Assembly: GCA_009760855.2 (NCBI GenBank)
Contig: WPIO01000004.1
Location: 8,397,501-8,461,500, forward strand
DNA: 64,000 bases
Source: Cristatella mucedo
Taxonomy: Eukaryota > Bryozoa > Phylactolaemata > Cristatellidae
Direction of reading: 5' to 3'
Shown: piece after piece, positions 33,182 to 46,644 of the stretch
Position numbering within the stretch: position 1 is the first letter of the stretch
Layout: each line of letters opens with the position of its first letter
Position numbers and translations under genes: made by a program
The notes under the pieces: model-generated
The model's input: the letters and a program-made list of their open reading frames with translations, nothing else
Databases searched by the model: none
What the model was told of the DNA's origin: nothing

Positions 33182-33299
33182 GTTCGGGCCGTCACAAAAG
33201 AGCAACCAAATCAATTTTCGCGACCTTACACGGCTGCGAGTTTACTTGACCTAGAATATCGACTAGACCCGACTGCAAATCCCAAATAGCTGCCAGTCG

Positions 33300-34320
33300 T
33301 AGGTGGCACGCACAATTTCTCATTTTCCCAAAGTCTTGTCTCGACTCAAGGAACGGACGGCGACCCATTTGCTTGACTTTCGCCGCTCTGTGCCCAAGAA
33401 AGAGAAAATTGGTCAGCGGATCAAAATGCATCGAGACCCAGGTCTCTGCATTACAAATAAGTATATACAAAATTAACATACAAATAAGTACAAATTAAAT
33501 ACAAATAAGAAAAGAAGTAGTGGCTTTTCAAGCCAAATCATAGTTTCCTATTCGGAACATGTTTCGACAGCTGCAGAATACTGGTCAGATGCAATCAGAG
33601 GGCAAGCACAGCCCAACCCTAGCAGGCAGAATATGCGTTCAAGCTGAGAGTTTGAAACTCCTGCAAGAATCCCGCTGCTGAAGATACTACGTTACCGATC
33701 TGCTCGTCAGCGGTGGACGATCATTCTAAAGATCCTAAAAGGCTGTGCGAAGATTTGGCTCATCGGTGACGCTGTCTTGCTAAATTCGTAGGAGGAACTA
33801 TCGTATAGAAAATGAACAATCGTGTGGGTCTCGACCATGGCTGCTACAGATTATAACATCACTTGAATACTGTCAAACGCATTCGTTGCAAATCACACAC
33901 GCGTAGTTGACCATAACCCCGCGGGCATGACGTCGATCTAATGAAAGCTTGGTGATGATGGAACAACCACGGCTCGCTGGAAGCCTCGAGACTCGTCATT
34001 CCGGCATGTGTGGCAGACATTTCTTAAGCGAGTTGCAAACGGCCCCAAAGGTACGGCGGCGGCGAGGGTAGATTGGGACCGAAGTCGAGCAATAAAAGAA
34101 GCAACCATACAGCTGAGTCTGTCATGTTTTGATTCATAACTTGTCCACCTACACGTTCCTGGAGTTAGCAATGTCCTACAACCGCAGCATGCTTACCAAA
34201 CTCCTGTTCACTTTCATGATGGCAAACCTTCCTCGCCGCGTGACACATGTCACCCTCAACACCTTTATGACCGCTGCTTATCCGAGTGTGTCCATGCAGC
34301 CATTGTCACACAACTCGCGT
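33300..34320. other. No gene or repeat recognised
   Basis: Mixed-composition sequence with frames under 80 codons only. Confidence 0.35.
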
Positions 34321-34324
34321 AATA

Positions 34325-34800
34325 AATAATAATAATACAGTTGATATAGCCCTCTCAGAGAATCTATTTCTAGGCGCTCAATTGCTGCAAAGGAAGCACG
34401 ATCGAATGGTTAGAGGTAGCATGCTTGATAAACAACAAGAATAACATGATTTGTGGTGACATGGGTCAACATGCAATTATGGTTAGTGGCAGAATGCACA
34501 GTGTCAGCACGCATAAACACATAAAAGACAATCACAGGACCCACTAAATGCTGTGATAAATAGATGCGTTTTAGCTTAAATGTGGACAAGTCAGGATATG
34601 TCGTGACGCAGGTCGAGTAAGTGAGGCTTTGGGGACTAAATGCACGATCTTCAAAGGATTTGAGATTTGTACGAGGTATTGGTAGACTGTTGATTCCGAA
34701 AGCAGGTGGTACGATGCTTGGCCTGGTGGGGAGGATCTCATGGGCAGGCTGCAGCCAAAGAATAAAGGGACCTAAAATGAGTGACAAACCGATGTTTATT
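34325..34800 (-). mobile_element. LINE A 3' fragment with internal deletions
   Basis: An AATAATAATA tail, a shortened terminal box (CTCTCAGAGAATCTATTTCT), 3'-UTR words (GGTTAGAGGTAGCATGCTTG) and the ORF2 C terminus. It is inverted relative to the copy starting at 35.5 kb. Confidence 0.65.
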
Positions 34801-34839
34801 GGGTGTGGAAGGTAAGCTGTGGAAGTTAAAAAATGTGGT

Positions 34840-35515
34840 CAAGTGTAAAAGTTTGAGAGAGAAAATAAAATAATAAAATAAAACTTCTCAAAATAAGAAA
34901 AAGAACACTTTATGGTACAGACAATGTTGTAATGTTACAACATGTAACGATCAATAATATTTCAAACACAATAAAATAAGCAAAATACAATCAAAATGCA
35001 AAGAGAATCACACCAATAAGATGTAAGGTAGATATATAAGTGTGTAAGAGAAGGTATGCTGTGTAAAATAAGTATCAACAAGGTATAATAAAAAATAATA
35101 ATAAGGAAGTAACCAAGAACAGAAGGCAACAAAATAAAACAATAACAATAATAACACAACAACTCCAGAGCAAAAAAAGAAAAAAAAAGCAGCAGCAATA
35201 AATGTCAAAAAAAACAACAACAACAACAATGACAATAATAACAATAATGCCATCGAAGTTATCAATAATATGTGTTTCTTATTTATATAATAATGCAAAA
35301 AAAAGAAAAAAAAGGAAGAAAATAAATAATACAATATAAGTATATAAAATAACATATAAATATAACAAAAAAGATCATCACAACATCAAGAACAAAACTT
35401 CAAAAAAATAAATGTATAGAACAATAACAAACACTAATCCACATCAACATAAAATGAAGAAAGAAAATGCAAAACTACAGTTACTGGGCAAACCTAGTGT
35501 TATTCACACACAAGA
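34840..35515. repeat. A-rich low-complexity stretch
   Basis: The plus strand is dominated by A with AAC, AAT and AATA runs. It fills the gap between two inverted LINE A pieces. The Leu/Phe-rich minus frames here are compositional. Confidence 0.7.
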
Positions 35516-35519
35516 AAAT

Positions 35520-36490
35520 TGAAAGGCGACTTTCAACATGGCTCTGCCAGCATTCTCCATTGAATCAGCCTCACGAAATCTAGGTGTCATATTCCAAAGC
35601 GACCTCTCGTTAGACGACCACATCAGCTCCACAGTCAAATCAGCCTATTGTCAGCTTCATAACATTGCTAAAATTAGGGCTTGTTTAGATAAGGATGTCC
35701 ACCGTCAAGTTGCATCCATGCATCGGGGAGGCGACATGCGTATAAATTCTGCAACTCACCGCTTACTGGCCTACCAGCATGTGCGCATAAGGTGATTGAG
35801 CTGGTGCAAAAATTTTCTGCGCTAGGCTTGTGTCGGAGCGTCGCAGTTGCACATTAATTCCACGTCTCGCCGACCATCACTGCGCTAACAGTCACCAGCA
35901 AACGGACATTGACTTCAAGGTTTTTGTGTCGTCACGTTAGGGCTCTTCATTCTATGGCTCAGCATATCTTTCAGATATACTACCCCATCAGGACCAAGCC
36001 ATGCGTACCACTAGCTTATTCACGGCATCCAACAGTCTAGAAATTACATAGTACAAACTCTTAACTCGCCTTTGCGAGCCCGTGCATTAGTTCGTATGAT
36101 GCTCACAGCCAGCACACCTCCCCTCCCTCCCGACATGCACCATCGTACTCAACCCTCCCCCTGACCCTGACCCCCCATTTAAAAGCAACTTAAAAACACA
36201 CCTATTTAGGACGAAGCAGTTAGTGGCGTACCTGTGATTCGTTCCTCGATGTGCTCTATGCGTGCTGACACTGTGCAGCTGCCACATACCAACAATTGTG
36301 CATGACGATCACTGCTGAGCATGTAACCCCACTAACCATGTTATTCATTTTGTTTGTTCAAGCATGCATTTTATCCTTACGATTGACTATTGCACGTATC
36401 AACCATTTGCCAGCCAACTGTAACCGCGCCTAGAAATGAATTAATCTAGTGTATTATCAAGTGCAATGTGTATATTATTTATTATTAAAG
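35520..36490 (+). mobile_element. LINE A fragment (ORF2 C-terminal half and 3' UTR)
   Basis: The frame 35,538-35,795 reads SASRNLGVIFQSDLSLDDHI and KSAYCQLHNIAKIRACLDK, the post-RT region typical of CR1/L2 ORF2. Later frames are shifted. The 3' UTR and an AATGTGTATATTATTTATTA end follow. Confidence 0.7.
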
Positions 36491-37435
36491 CAAAGCTACA
36501 CCTGCGCTGTCATTATGCCCATGGAAGTGAAAAGCCTAGATTGTTGCTACTCGGCAATCACACTATCGGCCAGAGAGAGAGATACCAGAGACTGAGACGA
36601 GAGAAGAGAGAGACGACGAGAGGAGGAGAGCGAGAGAGAGAGAGGATAAAACCTGCATGTAAGAACCGGGACTCCACAAACACAGACCCGACGTGGTACT
36701 CCCATATTAGAGGATGCTCGCGATGGTGTTGTCCACATGCACCGAGTTTCCATCGGCTTCTGTTGATCGGTCACGCAGACCCGACTCATAGCGAGGCAAC
36801 CCCATCGCAACGAGCAGTCTGATTGTGCAGAACGCCGAAACCCAATCGAATAAGATGCGCACCACAAATCTGCCAAGTGAAAACTTGTACACGACCATGA
36901 AACCCAACTGCACTCTCGGCCAAGCATTGTAGGCCCAGCTCACAGCCCGACCGACCGAACTGGCTACGGGCCTCGCTCGACCGCACAGTGACACTGCACT
37001 GTCGATTTGGCATCTCGAACTGCAGGCTGACGGTTAAGACCGAGCATTGGCACGGAGCACGACGATTTCACGCGAAGTTAATCCCCAAATTTGAGCCCGT
37101 CGCAATTCTAGACCGGGCAATTTACGTTGTTTCGTCAATGCCCTGACAGCCGTGGGCGGGGAGGCCTCTGTCAGGCGCCACCCCATGGTGAGTCGGAGAA
37201 CAGCCTCGGTTGAATTCCGATTCCCGGCCAAGTCGACCGCAGGGGATATCGCAGCCTGCCTACCATGATGCACTCTAGCTGCCACCATCGACCGAAGAAA
37301 ATTTGTGCATAGGGGCTTCATGTGACCCAATCGTCGTGCCCAACACTGCCAGTTCTCTCCCCCCCACTCATTTTTTCCCCCGCCTCTCTGTCCCACACCC
37401 GACCTCCGAACCACCTGCCCCAACCCCCCCCCCTG
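36491..37435. other. No gene recognised
   Basis: A short GA-rich patch lies at 36,570-36,650; the remainder is mixed sequence with overlapping frames on both strands. Confidence 0.35.
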
Positions 37436-37833
37436 CTAGTCTGGTCTTATCTCTACTCTCTCTTCTCTCCCTCACGTTCTCTTTCTCTTTCCACTCGTTC
37501 TCCTATCTACCCCTCTTACTCTCTCTCTCGTTCTCTCCCGTCTCCGCGTCTCTCCTCTACTGTCATTCTGTCTTTCTCTGTCGTTTCTCTCGTGTCCATC
37601 TCTCTGCCTCTCTCATTCTCTACTCTTCTGCTCTCTCAGTCTCCTCTTCTGTCCTTGCTTCGTGTCTCTCCTCTCCTCTATGTCTATCCATTGTTTTCTG
37701 TCCTTGTTCTCGTTCTTTTACTCTCCTCTGTCTCTCTCTTGCTCTCCTCTCGCTGTTATTTTCCTCCCTCTCTGTCCTCGTCCTCTGCCTCTCTGTCTCT
37801 GTCTCTGTCTCGTCTCCTGTCTCTGTCTCTGTC

Positions 37834-37900
<67 letters not shown>
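37436..37900. repeat. Long CT-rich (homopyrimidine-like) tract
   Basis: Degenerate at the left with TCTCTC/TCGTTCTC words, becoming pure (CT)n at 37,835-37,895. Opposite in polarity to the GA tracts at 17 and 22 kb. Confidence 0.9.
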
Positions 37901-37954
37901 GTCTCGGGGCTGCTGCCGACCATGCCTGAGACCATCGACACCTTTATGAGCGAT

Positions 37955-38310
37955 TTATCATTCGATGACCGAGGTCGGGGGAGGAGGTTCGAGGCCGCTG
38001 CTCATGCGCCTTCGGTACAGCCATCGTCTCACTACTCCACGTGGCTGCGGGATTTGCATCGTCGCTCTTCGCCGCCGCCGCACGCGAGTGCCCCCACGTA
38101 CCACGTAAGAAGTCGTGTTTGAGTTGGGAGCAGAGAGCTGCTGCGAGCAGCGGCGTACCGACGGGTTAGAGCCCAGCTGAAATGTGGCTGGCTGACGGTA
38201 AGCATCCCCGCTACAATTCCAGCTAAGCTCCGGCATATTCGATCGTGCTTCCTTTGCAGCAAATGTAAAGCTCACCTGGGAGATTGGTTTATCTTGGGGG
38301 CTGTAACGAA
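37955..38310 (+). mobile_element. SINE 1-like head fragment followed by a LINE A 3' end fragment
   Basis: TTCGATGACCGAGGTCGGGG at 37,961 matches SINE 1 around its B box. At 38,238-38,305, GATCGTGCTTCCTTTGCAGC and AAATGTAAAGC match the LINE A end, but the terminal box is eroded. The sequence between them is unassigned. Confidence 0.4.
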
Positions 38311-41300
38311 CGTATTGGCATTTTATTCTCTGCATGTGTTGCTACCGTGTCTACCGGCCCCGATATCTTGCAGAGACATTGTGTATATGTCGCACATCAA
38401 GACCGACTAGCACTCCGAAACGACGGCACCAGCTAAAAAAGCCGCATTATGGCGGATAATCATTATTCGCCGCGATTGTGCAAGTATATGATAGTTATGG
38501 CCCAGGGCTGGCAGTTGTGATTCAGGATGGCATTGGAATTGAAGCTGAGTTTGAGGGCCGGAGAGCCATTGCTGTATGTCTTGCTGTTGAAGGCATGTAA
38601 CCGTCGCCTGGCGTGATACAAAAACTAGACTTGGTCTCACACGTACTTTGCCCGCTTTACTATCGGACTTGACATACTGTTAAAGCAAATGAGCTCTCCT
38701 CGTCGTCGCTAGCCGTGCCTAGCTAAGTTAGGACTGAGGCCTCTTTGGTCACCATCGTACTCTTTCTCACTGGCTGAGACTGATGCACCTGTTACGAGCT
38801 CTGCGTTTGGCGTGCGCTGGGTTCCTGACCCGGACATGCAGGCACACGCCGAGCGTTTTGAATACAGCTCTGCGCTGGCAGCTCCAGTTTTCTCCGACCT
38901 GTGCGTAGATACCTTCTGATCCACGCCATTTTACAATTAAATGCGGTCTTTATGGAATGCGCGCGAAAGGGACCCGGAGCCGCCCTGCTGATCAAGCTGC
39001 GACTGCTTCTGAGTACTTCGCTGAATAAGATTGAAGAATGTCGACGCCTATTTTTGAGATGCGCCTTATCTTCTCGTTACCTATCTAATGCATGCACATC
39101 ACGGACGGCCATTTCACGATTGCCACCGCTCCGAGCAAATACGCGCCATATGCCAGGTACTAGGTTTTGTGTTTCTTTGTCGTTGCACGCTACTGATCGT
39201 GTTGGTTCGGCCACTCGTCGTGGCGGTCAGATCGGTTATCGTCAGCCATCTCCACTGTCGAACAGCTGGTGGAGTGGCCTACTCTGCGGACTCAGAAGTG
39301 CACCCAGCTGGAGAGTCTCGGCGGCCGACCTGGCTATGCTTGACACCAGGCCTGCTTTGTTCCTCCCGCTAGCCCATACGGGGTGAGCTGAGGCCTGCCG
39401 GAGGGAGCGAAGGAGCTGGAATGCCGGCGCTCGTAGGTGTGACGGCAGAGTTGTTGAGTGAGCGCATGCAGGCGCTCTCGCGATTGGTTTGGGATGATTA
39501 TTTTAACACGCTCTCTGTGCGCCAGCCTTCGGGTTCTGCCTGCTTTCGCCGTACGTTATGGCAGTTTGCGGATATGCATTTATCCTAGCAAAGTACAGTT
39601 GCCAATAATACAGAGTATGCTGCTAACGCGTCGCGACTCCCAGTGACTACGCTCGATCATTGGACGTACGGTGGGCCGCCCAGTCTCTGTCTGCACGTTT
39701 GAAGTGCTGTGTGATTAGTTCTCGCGTATCGGCCTACGCTAAAGACGCAGAATGCGAGGCAAGATACCTGCAACGCGCTCCGCGTAAACGCCCTGCTAGT
39801 TTACCAGCGATCTCGCGTCGCCCTTTGGGCCTGGTCACTCGCTGCTCCTGCCGCGCTAAACCGCGCTTCCTCGCGTGCTCGTTTAGATTATTAGTAGACT
39901 GGCGCGTCGTTCCCTTGCAGAACCATTGTCGGCGCGCGTAGTTAGCAGTTGTTTCTGTGCGTGCGTGGGCTGTCGGCTGACTTGCTACGCGAATGCCGCA
40001 AGACTGTCATGCAAACGCGAGGTGCAATATGTCTGTATCTGCACTCCTGTCGTGCTAAGACACTGCTATTTGAGCTCTCCCTGGCAGCATTCCAGCGCTG
40101 TAGTAAGCGCTTCGTCTCGGCAACCTAGCAGGTCGCTCGTGAGTGCTCGTGAAGCCGCGTCAGCGACCTAGAAAAAAATGCCTCGACCGCCTGACTGGAA
40201 GTCTGCGTCCATGTCAAGATCCACGCCCAGACATTTGCTCGTGCGGAAGTAATTTACGGTTTCGATTCGAGTGCATGCTACACACAGGCCGAGTGCAAGT
40301 CTTCTGTCGCGGCACGGTGCGGGTCTCACCTAACCGCACGCGCGCGGGCCGTCACGGGCAACGTCGTATGTGTTCGCCCCTCTCCCTCTCCTTCTAGCAA
40401 GGATCTTCTCCGTAATATACATAAACCAACAATTCGTGCATAACCCTGGGCCAAGGAGCAACTAAGTTGCCATCCAGGCGACTTGAAATCTGACCTGCCC
40501 AGGGCTCGACCCCCATGACACCGCATGCGGCGTCATCAAAAATGCATTCACCCGCTTACCTAGGGGTCATCATAGGCGATTATTTTGCACCGGGGTGACC
40601 CTGACCGCGTTTTTTTTTTGGTTTGTAATGTGGGTGCCATCGCTACGAACGCATGTACCCCCGCCCAGGGAGGGTCAGCCCGGCCATCCATCGGTTCCCC
40701 GATCGGGCGGGCACTTGAAAAAAAAGAAACTTATTCCGGCCTTTGGCCGCATGATATCTAAGTCGCTGGAGTCCAGCGTTGCTTCACGTGCGACGCATTA
40801 AGCGAGGAATAGATACTGACAGGGTAATTTTCGCCCTATATCACTGGACCTTGATTAAAGGACGAGTCGGAATTCAAGCACACAGAAACATTCACTTTTT
40901 TTTCCTGTATCGTCCTGGTTCCATGAGCCCCCCAACGCCAAGATTGCCATCAAGTGGCTTCTCAATCTGCTGCGTGCACGGCACCACTCGACAGAAGCTA
41001 TGCGGCCCTTTCGTCCCTCTACTGAAACGAACACTATGTTCCATCCGCAATCTAAACGCACCCTCTCGTCTGCACCGTCCTCCTTCAAAGTCGCCATGTT
41101 CTGACAAATTAAAGCTGGACACAGCAGACAACCACTATTCGGCCCGCGCCGAAAAAAACGCCGGGCATTCTTGGAGAGCCGGCCACGCGGTTAAGCTTTG
41201 GCCTTGACGCCAGGGGCCGTCGTCCAGCTTCTCGTATATCTTTCCCGTCGTGCATCAGTCGAATGACTCCCACTGTACAGCTCCCAGCGACCTTAAAGAT

Positions 41301-41930
41301 TCGCGAGCATTTAGGTGGCTCGTGAATCGAACTTTTGAAAAATTTTCGATTTGCTTACGGCTTTCTTAGGACTTTAAATTCTCTCTCGAATTTCTATCTG
41401 TCCCCTCTCGAGAGCGCCACGCAGCTAAAAGGAGCTCTCTTTTCATTTCACGAAAATTATTGACGACAATTGGGGACACATTGGGGGGAAATTCGGAGGG
41501 GGGGGCCCTCCCCGCATGATTCGTACGCGCCCATCGCCTCCCATATAGACTGAGCGGGCCCCAAGGTTCAGGAAGGCAGCGAGGCGCCCCACACCTGCAC
41601 GCCCCTGACAGTCCACAGGTAACCCGAGGTTGTGAAGGGGCTGAACCCCAGGTCCGCAACGATTCTCGAACGGTCCCTCGCCTGATTTGAACAAGAGATC
41701 GCGACACAGGCCAGCGGTAAATTTTATACTTGGGGCACTGCTTTTAAGCAAGGATCCCTGACCGCTTAGCCACGGGTTTCAGTGGACATACCGTACCTTG
41801 AGCGGCAATTTTGATGAGTACGAAAACTCCTTTCGCATGCGGCCACTTCTTTGATGTGAAAACTGGTTGAGGATAGACTTGCATCTAGCGAACTCTAATT
41901 GCCTGATCAGGGAGGAGTGGATTGAGAGGC
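38311..41930. other. No gene recognised
   Basis: The plus frame 38,901-39,381 ends at a GTGAGC donor-like word and is the only hint of an exon, without a convincing acceptor or domain. A T run and A runs (40,611, 40,713) are present. Confidence 0.3.
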
Positions 41931-41934
41931 TGCT

Positions 41935-42107
41935 GGCGTGGCCGTAGAGCAGTTGGTCGGTGGTGCCCACGCTTTTCCGCTAGGAAGGCTCTCCGCCCCG
42001 CTAGGAGTGGCCTCCCTCGCTGATTATCGGGGGGACGCATCCGGCTCAGACTTCTACGATGCCTCTCTTGGCTCGATCTTCAGCCGCGCAGGCCCTATAC
42101 GGACAGG
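41935..42107 (+). CDS. Very tentative exon
   Basis: An open stretch containing GDASGSDFYDASLGSIFSRA ends in CAG followed by GTAACT. There is no ATG at its start and no strong acceptor. It borders a stretch with suspected base-insertion errors, so the frame is not trustworthy. Family unknown. Confidence 0.2.
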
Positions 42108-42299
42108 TAACTGTATGGGACTGCCAGCCTGGCAGTCTGAAAGCAGTTCAAAACTAGGGACATTCCGTTAACAATACATAACATTAGTAATGTTATTTTT
42201 AAAGCCCCCACCTAAGATAATAAACCAAAATCTATACATAGGTAGAGCACTTTGTAAAATTTTCGCCGAATAAAGTGTAATTGCAAGGACAATCACAAT

Positions 42300-44400
42300 G
42301 TTCAGTGACAAGCTAGGGAGGCATCAATGCCTTCGGGAACTACAAATAAAACGAAGAGCCCATTATCAAGCATCTGGCGTTGTTACCCCCCACAAGTGAT
42401 GCTAATAAGTACACAAGGCAAACCCTAAGGGCCCCCAGACATGCCTCGCCCGTAAGGACCGCTAGTGAGAAGCTAATCACTCACAGGACGTCAGCATAGC
42501 TTGTAGGCGTATAACAACGGACGCCTCACTTAGTTGAATGCAGGGACAATTGCGGCCTAGGAGTGTGATCTGCTTGTTTTTGCCTTGCATCTTTTTCGGC
42601 TAGCTTTTCGCATACATTCGATCACCAAGTTCCCCCTATAGAGCCGGCAGCTCTCACTCTCCCGGCCCCCGCGGACCAACACCCGGCACGCACTGGCACT
42701 GGCTCTTCCCCCCCCCCAGGGTCTTCAGCTTGTACATATCTCCCCCAGGTTGTGAGATCTCAAGAGATAGTATTGAGCGTGACTTAGGACACACAGATTC
42801 ATCTTGACGGATACCTCTGAAATATGGGAGTTGACCCTCCCAAGGGGCTTAGTGACGTAGGCCCCCCGCCGTTCTTTTCACGGTCTCTATCTGTCTGCAC
42901 TCCCCTTGACCCTGATTGGTGATTTGCCCCCAATCCAAACAATCTAGAACTTTCATTCCATTTTTTACTCGAGATGGGGACCCCCACCTCCATTACAACG
43001 AGCCCCATAGTTGCCTACCTTTGGTTTGAATCCCCCCCTCCCTCCCAGCCCTGTCGCCCCCAACGCTCCATTTAATGGTCTTTCTCAAATCTCACTGGCT
43101 GCCCATCCCAATTGGACTGGACAATCCGAACCCACCCTGCGATGGCAAGCAAATTTTTCTACTACAAACTACTACCAAGATTACCAATAAACTCTAATCC
43201 CTAACTTAAGATATGGCGCTTTTAAAACCAGTGTGAATTTGGGAGATAGAGATTCACGAAAGGCTGTCTCTCAAAATTGGCTCTGCCAGATATATCCTGT
43301 CGAAATCCAGCTCAGAAAATTCTAGGTGTCATCCATATGCCAAAGGGCGACCTCTCGTTAGACGGGACCACATCCAGCCTCCAACAGTAAAATCCTGCCT
43401 ATTTTTTTCAAGCCTTTTCACCTACACATTGCTAAAAATTGAGGCTTGTTTAGAGAAGGATTACCACGTCCCAAGGTAGCGTACATGGCATTTCGTGGAG
43501 CCAAATGTTTTGTGATCTCAGACTTCTGCCAAAAACCAAGAAACCATGAACTGAGTACTGTGTGCCTACCAGCATGTGCGATCAGGGCTGAGGGCAGCTG
43601 CTGGCTGCAAATAAAACTCTGCCCAGCTAGGCTTGGTCTGTCGTGTAGACGTCGAGTTGTCACCATTACTCCCACCTGTCAGACCCGACCTGACACTGGT
43701 ACCAGCACCAGATCACAGCAAGAGCCCGGACGTTGTGACTTCAAGGTTGTTGCCTTCGGCTTCACTTTTAGCCGTCCCCCTTCAATTCTATGGGCAGTCC
43801 AGTCCTATCTCTTCCGTTGCATACTCCCCCATCAGGCCCAAGCCATTTGTACCACTTGCTTTTCGAAAATCCAACCAGCTCTACCAAATACCTCATTACA
43901 AAGCCTTAAATCCTTTGGGGAGGGGACCTTGACCCCAGTTTAGTTACGTATGACTCCCAAGAGCCTGGTACACTTCCCTCCCGACCTTGCATCAGAACAT
44001 CCCATGGGAACCCCTATGACCACAATTTTAAAAGGAAAAAACTTAAACAACACTTTCCATATTTAGCGACAGCATTTAGTGGCGTCCATTGTGATTCGAG
44101 TCTTTCACGTGCTTATTGCTGGATGTGCACATACGTCACCTGCTGCCACCACATAACCCACATTTGCCCATTGCCTGACCACTGTGCAATGTCACACCCC
44201 CTTACACCATTAGTTATTTCATTTTTCCCTGTGAATTTTTCAAGGCATGATTTTACTTTACCATTCAATGGAAGTCTTGCGCCCCCGTCGGCAAAAAAAA
44301 ACATTTTAAGGATAAAGCGCCCTAGGAAAAGCAGATTAAGTTCTCTTGAGGGCGCTCGCTTGTTGAGCACAGTACCATTATTATTATTGTTATTAATTAG
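42300..44400 (+). mobile_element. LINE A copy (RT to 3' end) with an excess of inserted bases
   Basis: Collinear with the fullest copy from the RT domain (CTAGCTTTTCGCATACATTC equals the AFDTIDH region) through the YADD region near 42,940, the LGVI...SLDDHI region near 43,325, and the ORF2 C terminus to GATTAAGTTCTCTTGAGGGC and ATTATTATTATTG. Against the copy at 35.5 kb, most differences are one- or two-base insertions, often repeating the neighbouring base. No frame survives. Confidence 0.65.
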
Positions 44401-44404
44401 GAGT

Positions 44405-46390
44405 AAAACGTGGGTGCTGGAAGTGCTTCGAAAGCCCATCCATCCGAATGTCCAGTGAATGGAAAAGCACAACTCACAAACATTCACGAATTAAGCGACG
44501 TTCACTGCGATCGCGAAGTGCTTAAAAAGCTTGGACCCAAAAAAAACTGGAGTCTTCGCCGAGGACGAAAGATGATTTACTTCGAACAGGCCGTTTGGTG
44601 ACTGGTCCCACTGTGAACGCCTAGCCCACGCAGCTCATCGAAGCGTAGGAGACAGGAAATCTAGAGTGCGAATTCTCCAGGCCCTTCATCGTGCAATAAC
44701 AATTTTTACCTTAAGCCGTCCTACGATTCACTGGGAGCGATTTTCTAACTAGTTGCAGTGCCCTTAGTAGCTTTAGGTACCTGAGTGTCTGAAACCGCGT
44801 ACCATACGGACATAGCAAAAAAGGACCATAATTTTCCTTTTTCTTTAACTTTGGAATTAGATGCCCACCCACAATTTTTACGAATACGAAATGGACACTG
44901 AGGTGCCGCGCGCCCAACTAAAAATAATGAGGGACGGGTGCCGCTTGACGGAACTCGGGGACTTGTAGGCGGTGCCAAGGACATCGGCACTGACCAAAGA
45001 TGGCTAAACTAAACCTCTGTACCTTAGTAACTTCGTTCTATGGCTTGCTGTGCTTGTCATAACTTAACATAAATAAATACTAAGACCCTGATGTAAAACC
45101 ACAGGCCTCATTTGCTGATAGCTGGCAGACAGGAAGCCCTTGAATCGGCCCCCACTGCGGCTGCAGTTTGGCAATTCAGATTCAGAATTGTCTACTTGAC
45201 AGTGTTTGATTCGGAACCCCACGATTCCTCTGTTCGTGAAGGGAAGCGTAGCTAGGACCTCTTTAAAATCTTAGTCCCCAATATACGGCCCCGTCCGATG
45301 GAAAGGGACGAAACTTAAGACAAAATTTCTCCAGGCTTAGTCTGCCTAAAGCTCAAGAGATTAGCAGCACCATGAGTCTAAGCCAAAAATTTGATAAAAG
45401 TGCTAAATAAGGTAATTACTAATAATAATTCATCAATACTAGTAGTTTGTCTATTAATGTACACCATCAGACCCTGAAGAACCCTTATAAATTCTTCTAG
45501 CTCTATGCCCACTTTGGCATTACGCTTCAAAAAGTTGAGGCTCGGTTGTCAATATTGCGATTAGTGGGACAACAACTACGAAGTGTGCCGAGCCCCATGC
45601 GGAAAGCACACAGGTGACGACTCGCCAGAGGACCCCAGCAATGCTGTTGGGTGAAAAGGACAGGTTACCGTTGTTCATTTTTAATTTCTTTTTAAACAAT
45701 ATCGATAGGCGTTTGCAAAGTCAGCGCGAGGATGGTTCGCGAATGTGTCAGCTCGAGCAGGTGAGACGTGGTTAGATTGTACGATGGGACCGAAGCCAAT
45801 CCATCGCTAGTTCGATTACCCCCGCGCGGCTAGCGGGACACAACTCCGCATGTGATTGGCAACTAGGACGTGAATCATGCTGCGTAATACGGCCGACGAT
45901 ACAAGACACCCTTAGTGTCCTCTCACTCCTGAACCGTACAGCACATGAACCCAGCGGACACCAACACGGATTTGTTGTAGCAAAGATAAGAACGTGCCAC
46001 CGCCCCCCACGTGTTATATTACAGATATTGATTATGGCCAGCGTGACCTTGACCAACAGCTCTGTTTATACAAGCGAATGTGCAGCATCTCTAGTCGCAC
46101 TTTCGAGGCGCCCGCCCCGGCAGACCGCTAATCGCGCCCAAGAACGGTTATCTGCGTCAGAACAGTGCCTATGGATAAAGTGGCCCCCACGTTGTAAACC
46201 CGGCATCGAACAATCTCGCCCTCAATACTGAATCACAAAATCGCGACCCACCCCAGCCTACTAAGAAGCCTCAGCTTATCGCCGCTCCCTATTTCTATAA
46301 GCGCCCTTCCTTTCCCTCATTGGCTTCAATTATATTAGCTGCAACCAGCCTAATACTTCCATGGCCCCCGATCCCGTGAGCCAGCTGCTC
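44405..46390. other. No gene or repeat recognised
   Basis: Frames are under about 95 codons. The homopolymer-rich character (AAAAAA, CCCC) resembles the preceding error-suspect stretch. Confidence 0.3.
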
Positions 46391-46409
46391 AAACTAACTG
46401 AAGATTCGA

Positions 46410-46640
46410 TTAATTCCGGCATTGCAGAGTTCCATGTTTGGGGACCGTACAAACGGAAGGACAGAACTAAAAGCATGGTCCCCAAAGGATCCTAGGTTGG
46501 CTTGAATCACAATTTGTCGGAAGAGCGGTGGTACGATAGTTAGCGGTGGTTCCAGATTGTTAGCCTGGAGCAAGAGAATGAAGGGACCTAAAAGAGTCAC
46601 ACAACCTGAAATAGGTACGTTACTTGATTGGGAGCCGGTA
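46410..46640 (-). mobile_element. LINE A ORF2 C-terminal fragment
   Basis: TGTTTGGGGACCGTACAAAC, AAAGGATCCTAGGTT and GAAGGGACCTAAAAGAGTCA match, in order, the minus-strand LINE A C-terminal region. No 3' tail. Confidence 0.55.
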
Positions 46641-46644
46641 CGTC

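Noticed and set aside
38901-39386. 161-codon plus frame ending at a GTGAGC
   Set aside because: No acceptor, no domain, and two overlapping frames equally open.
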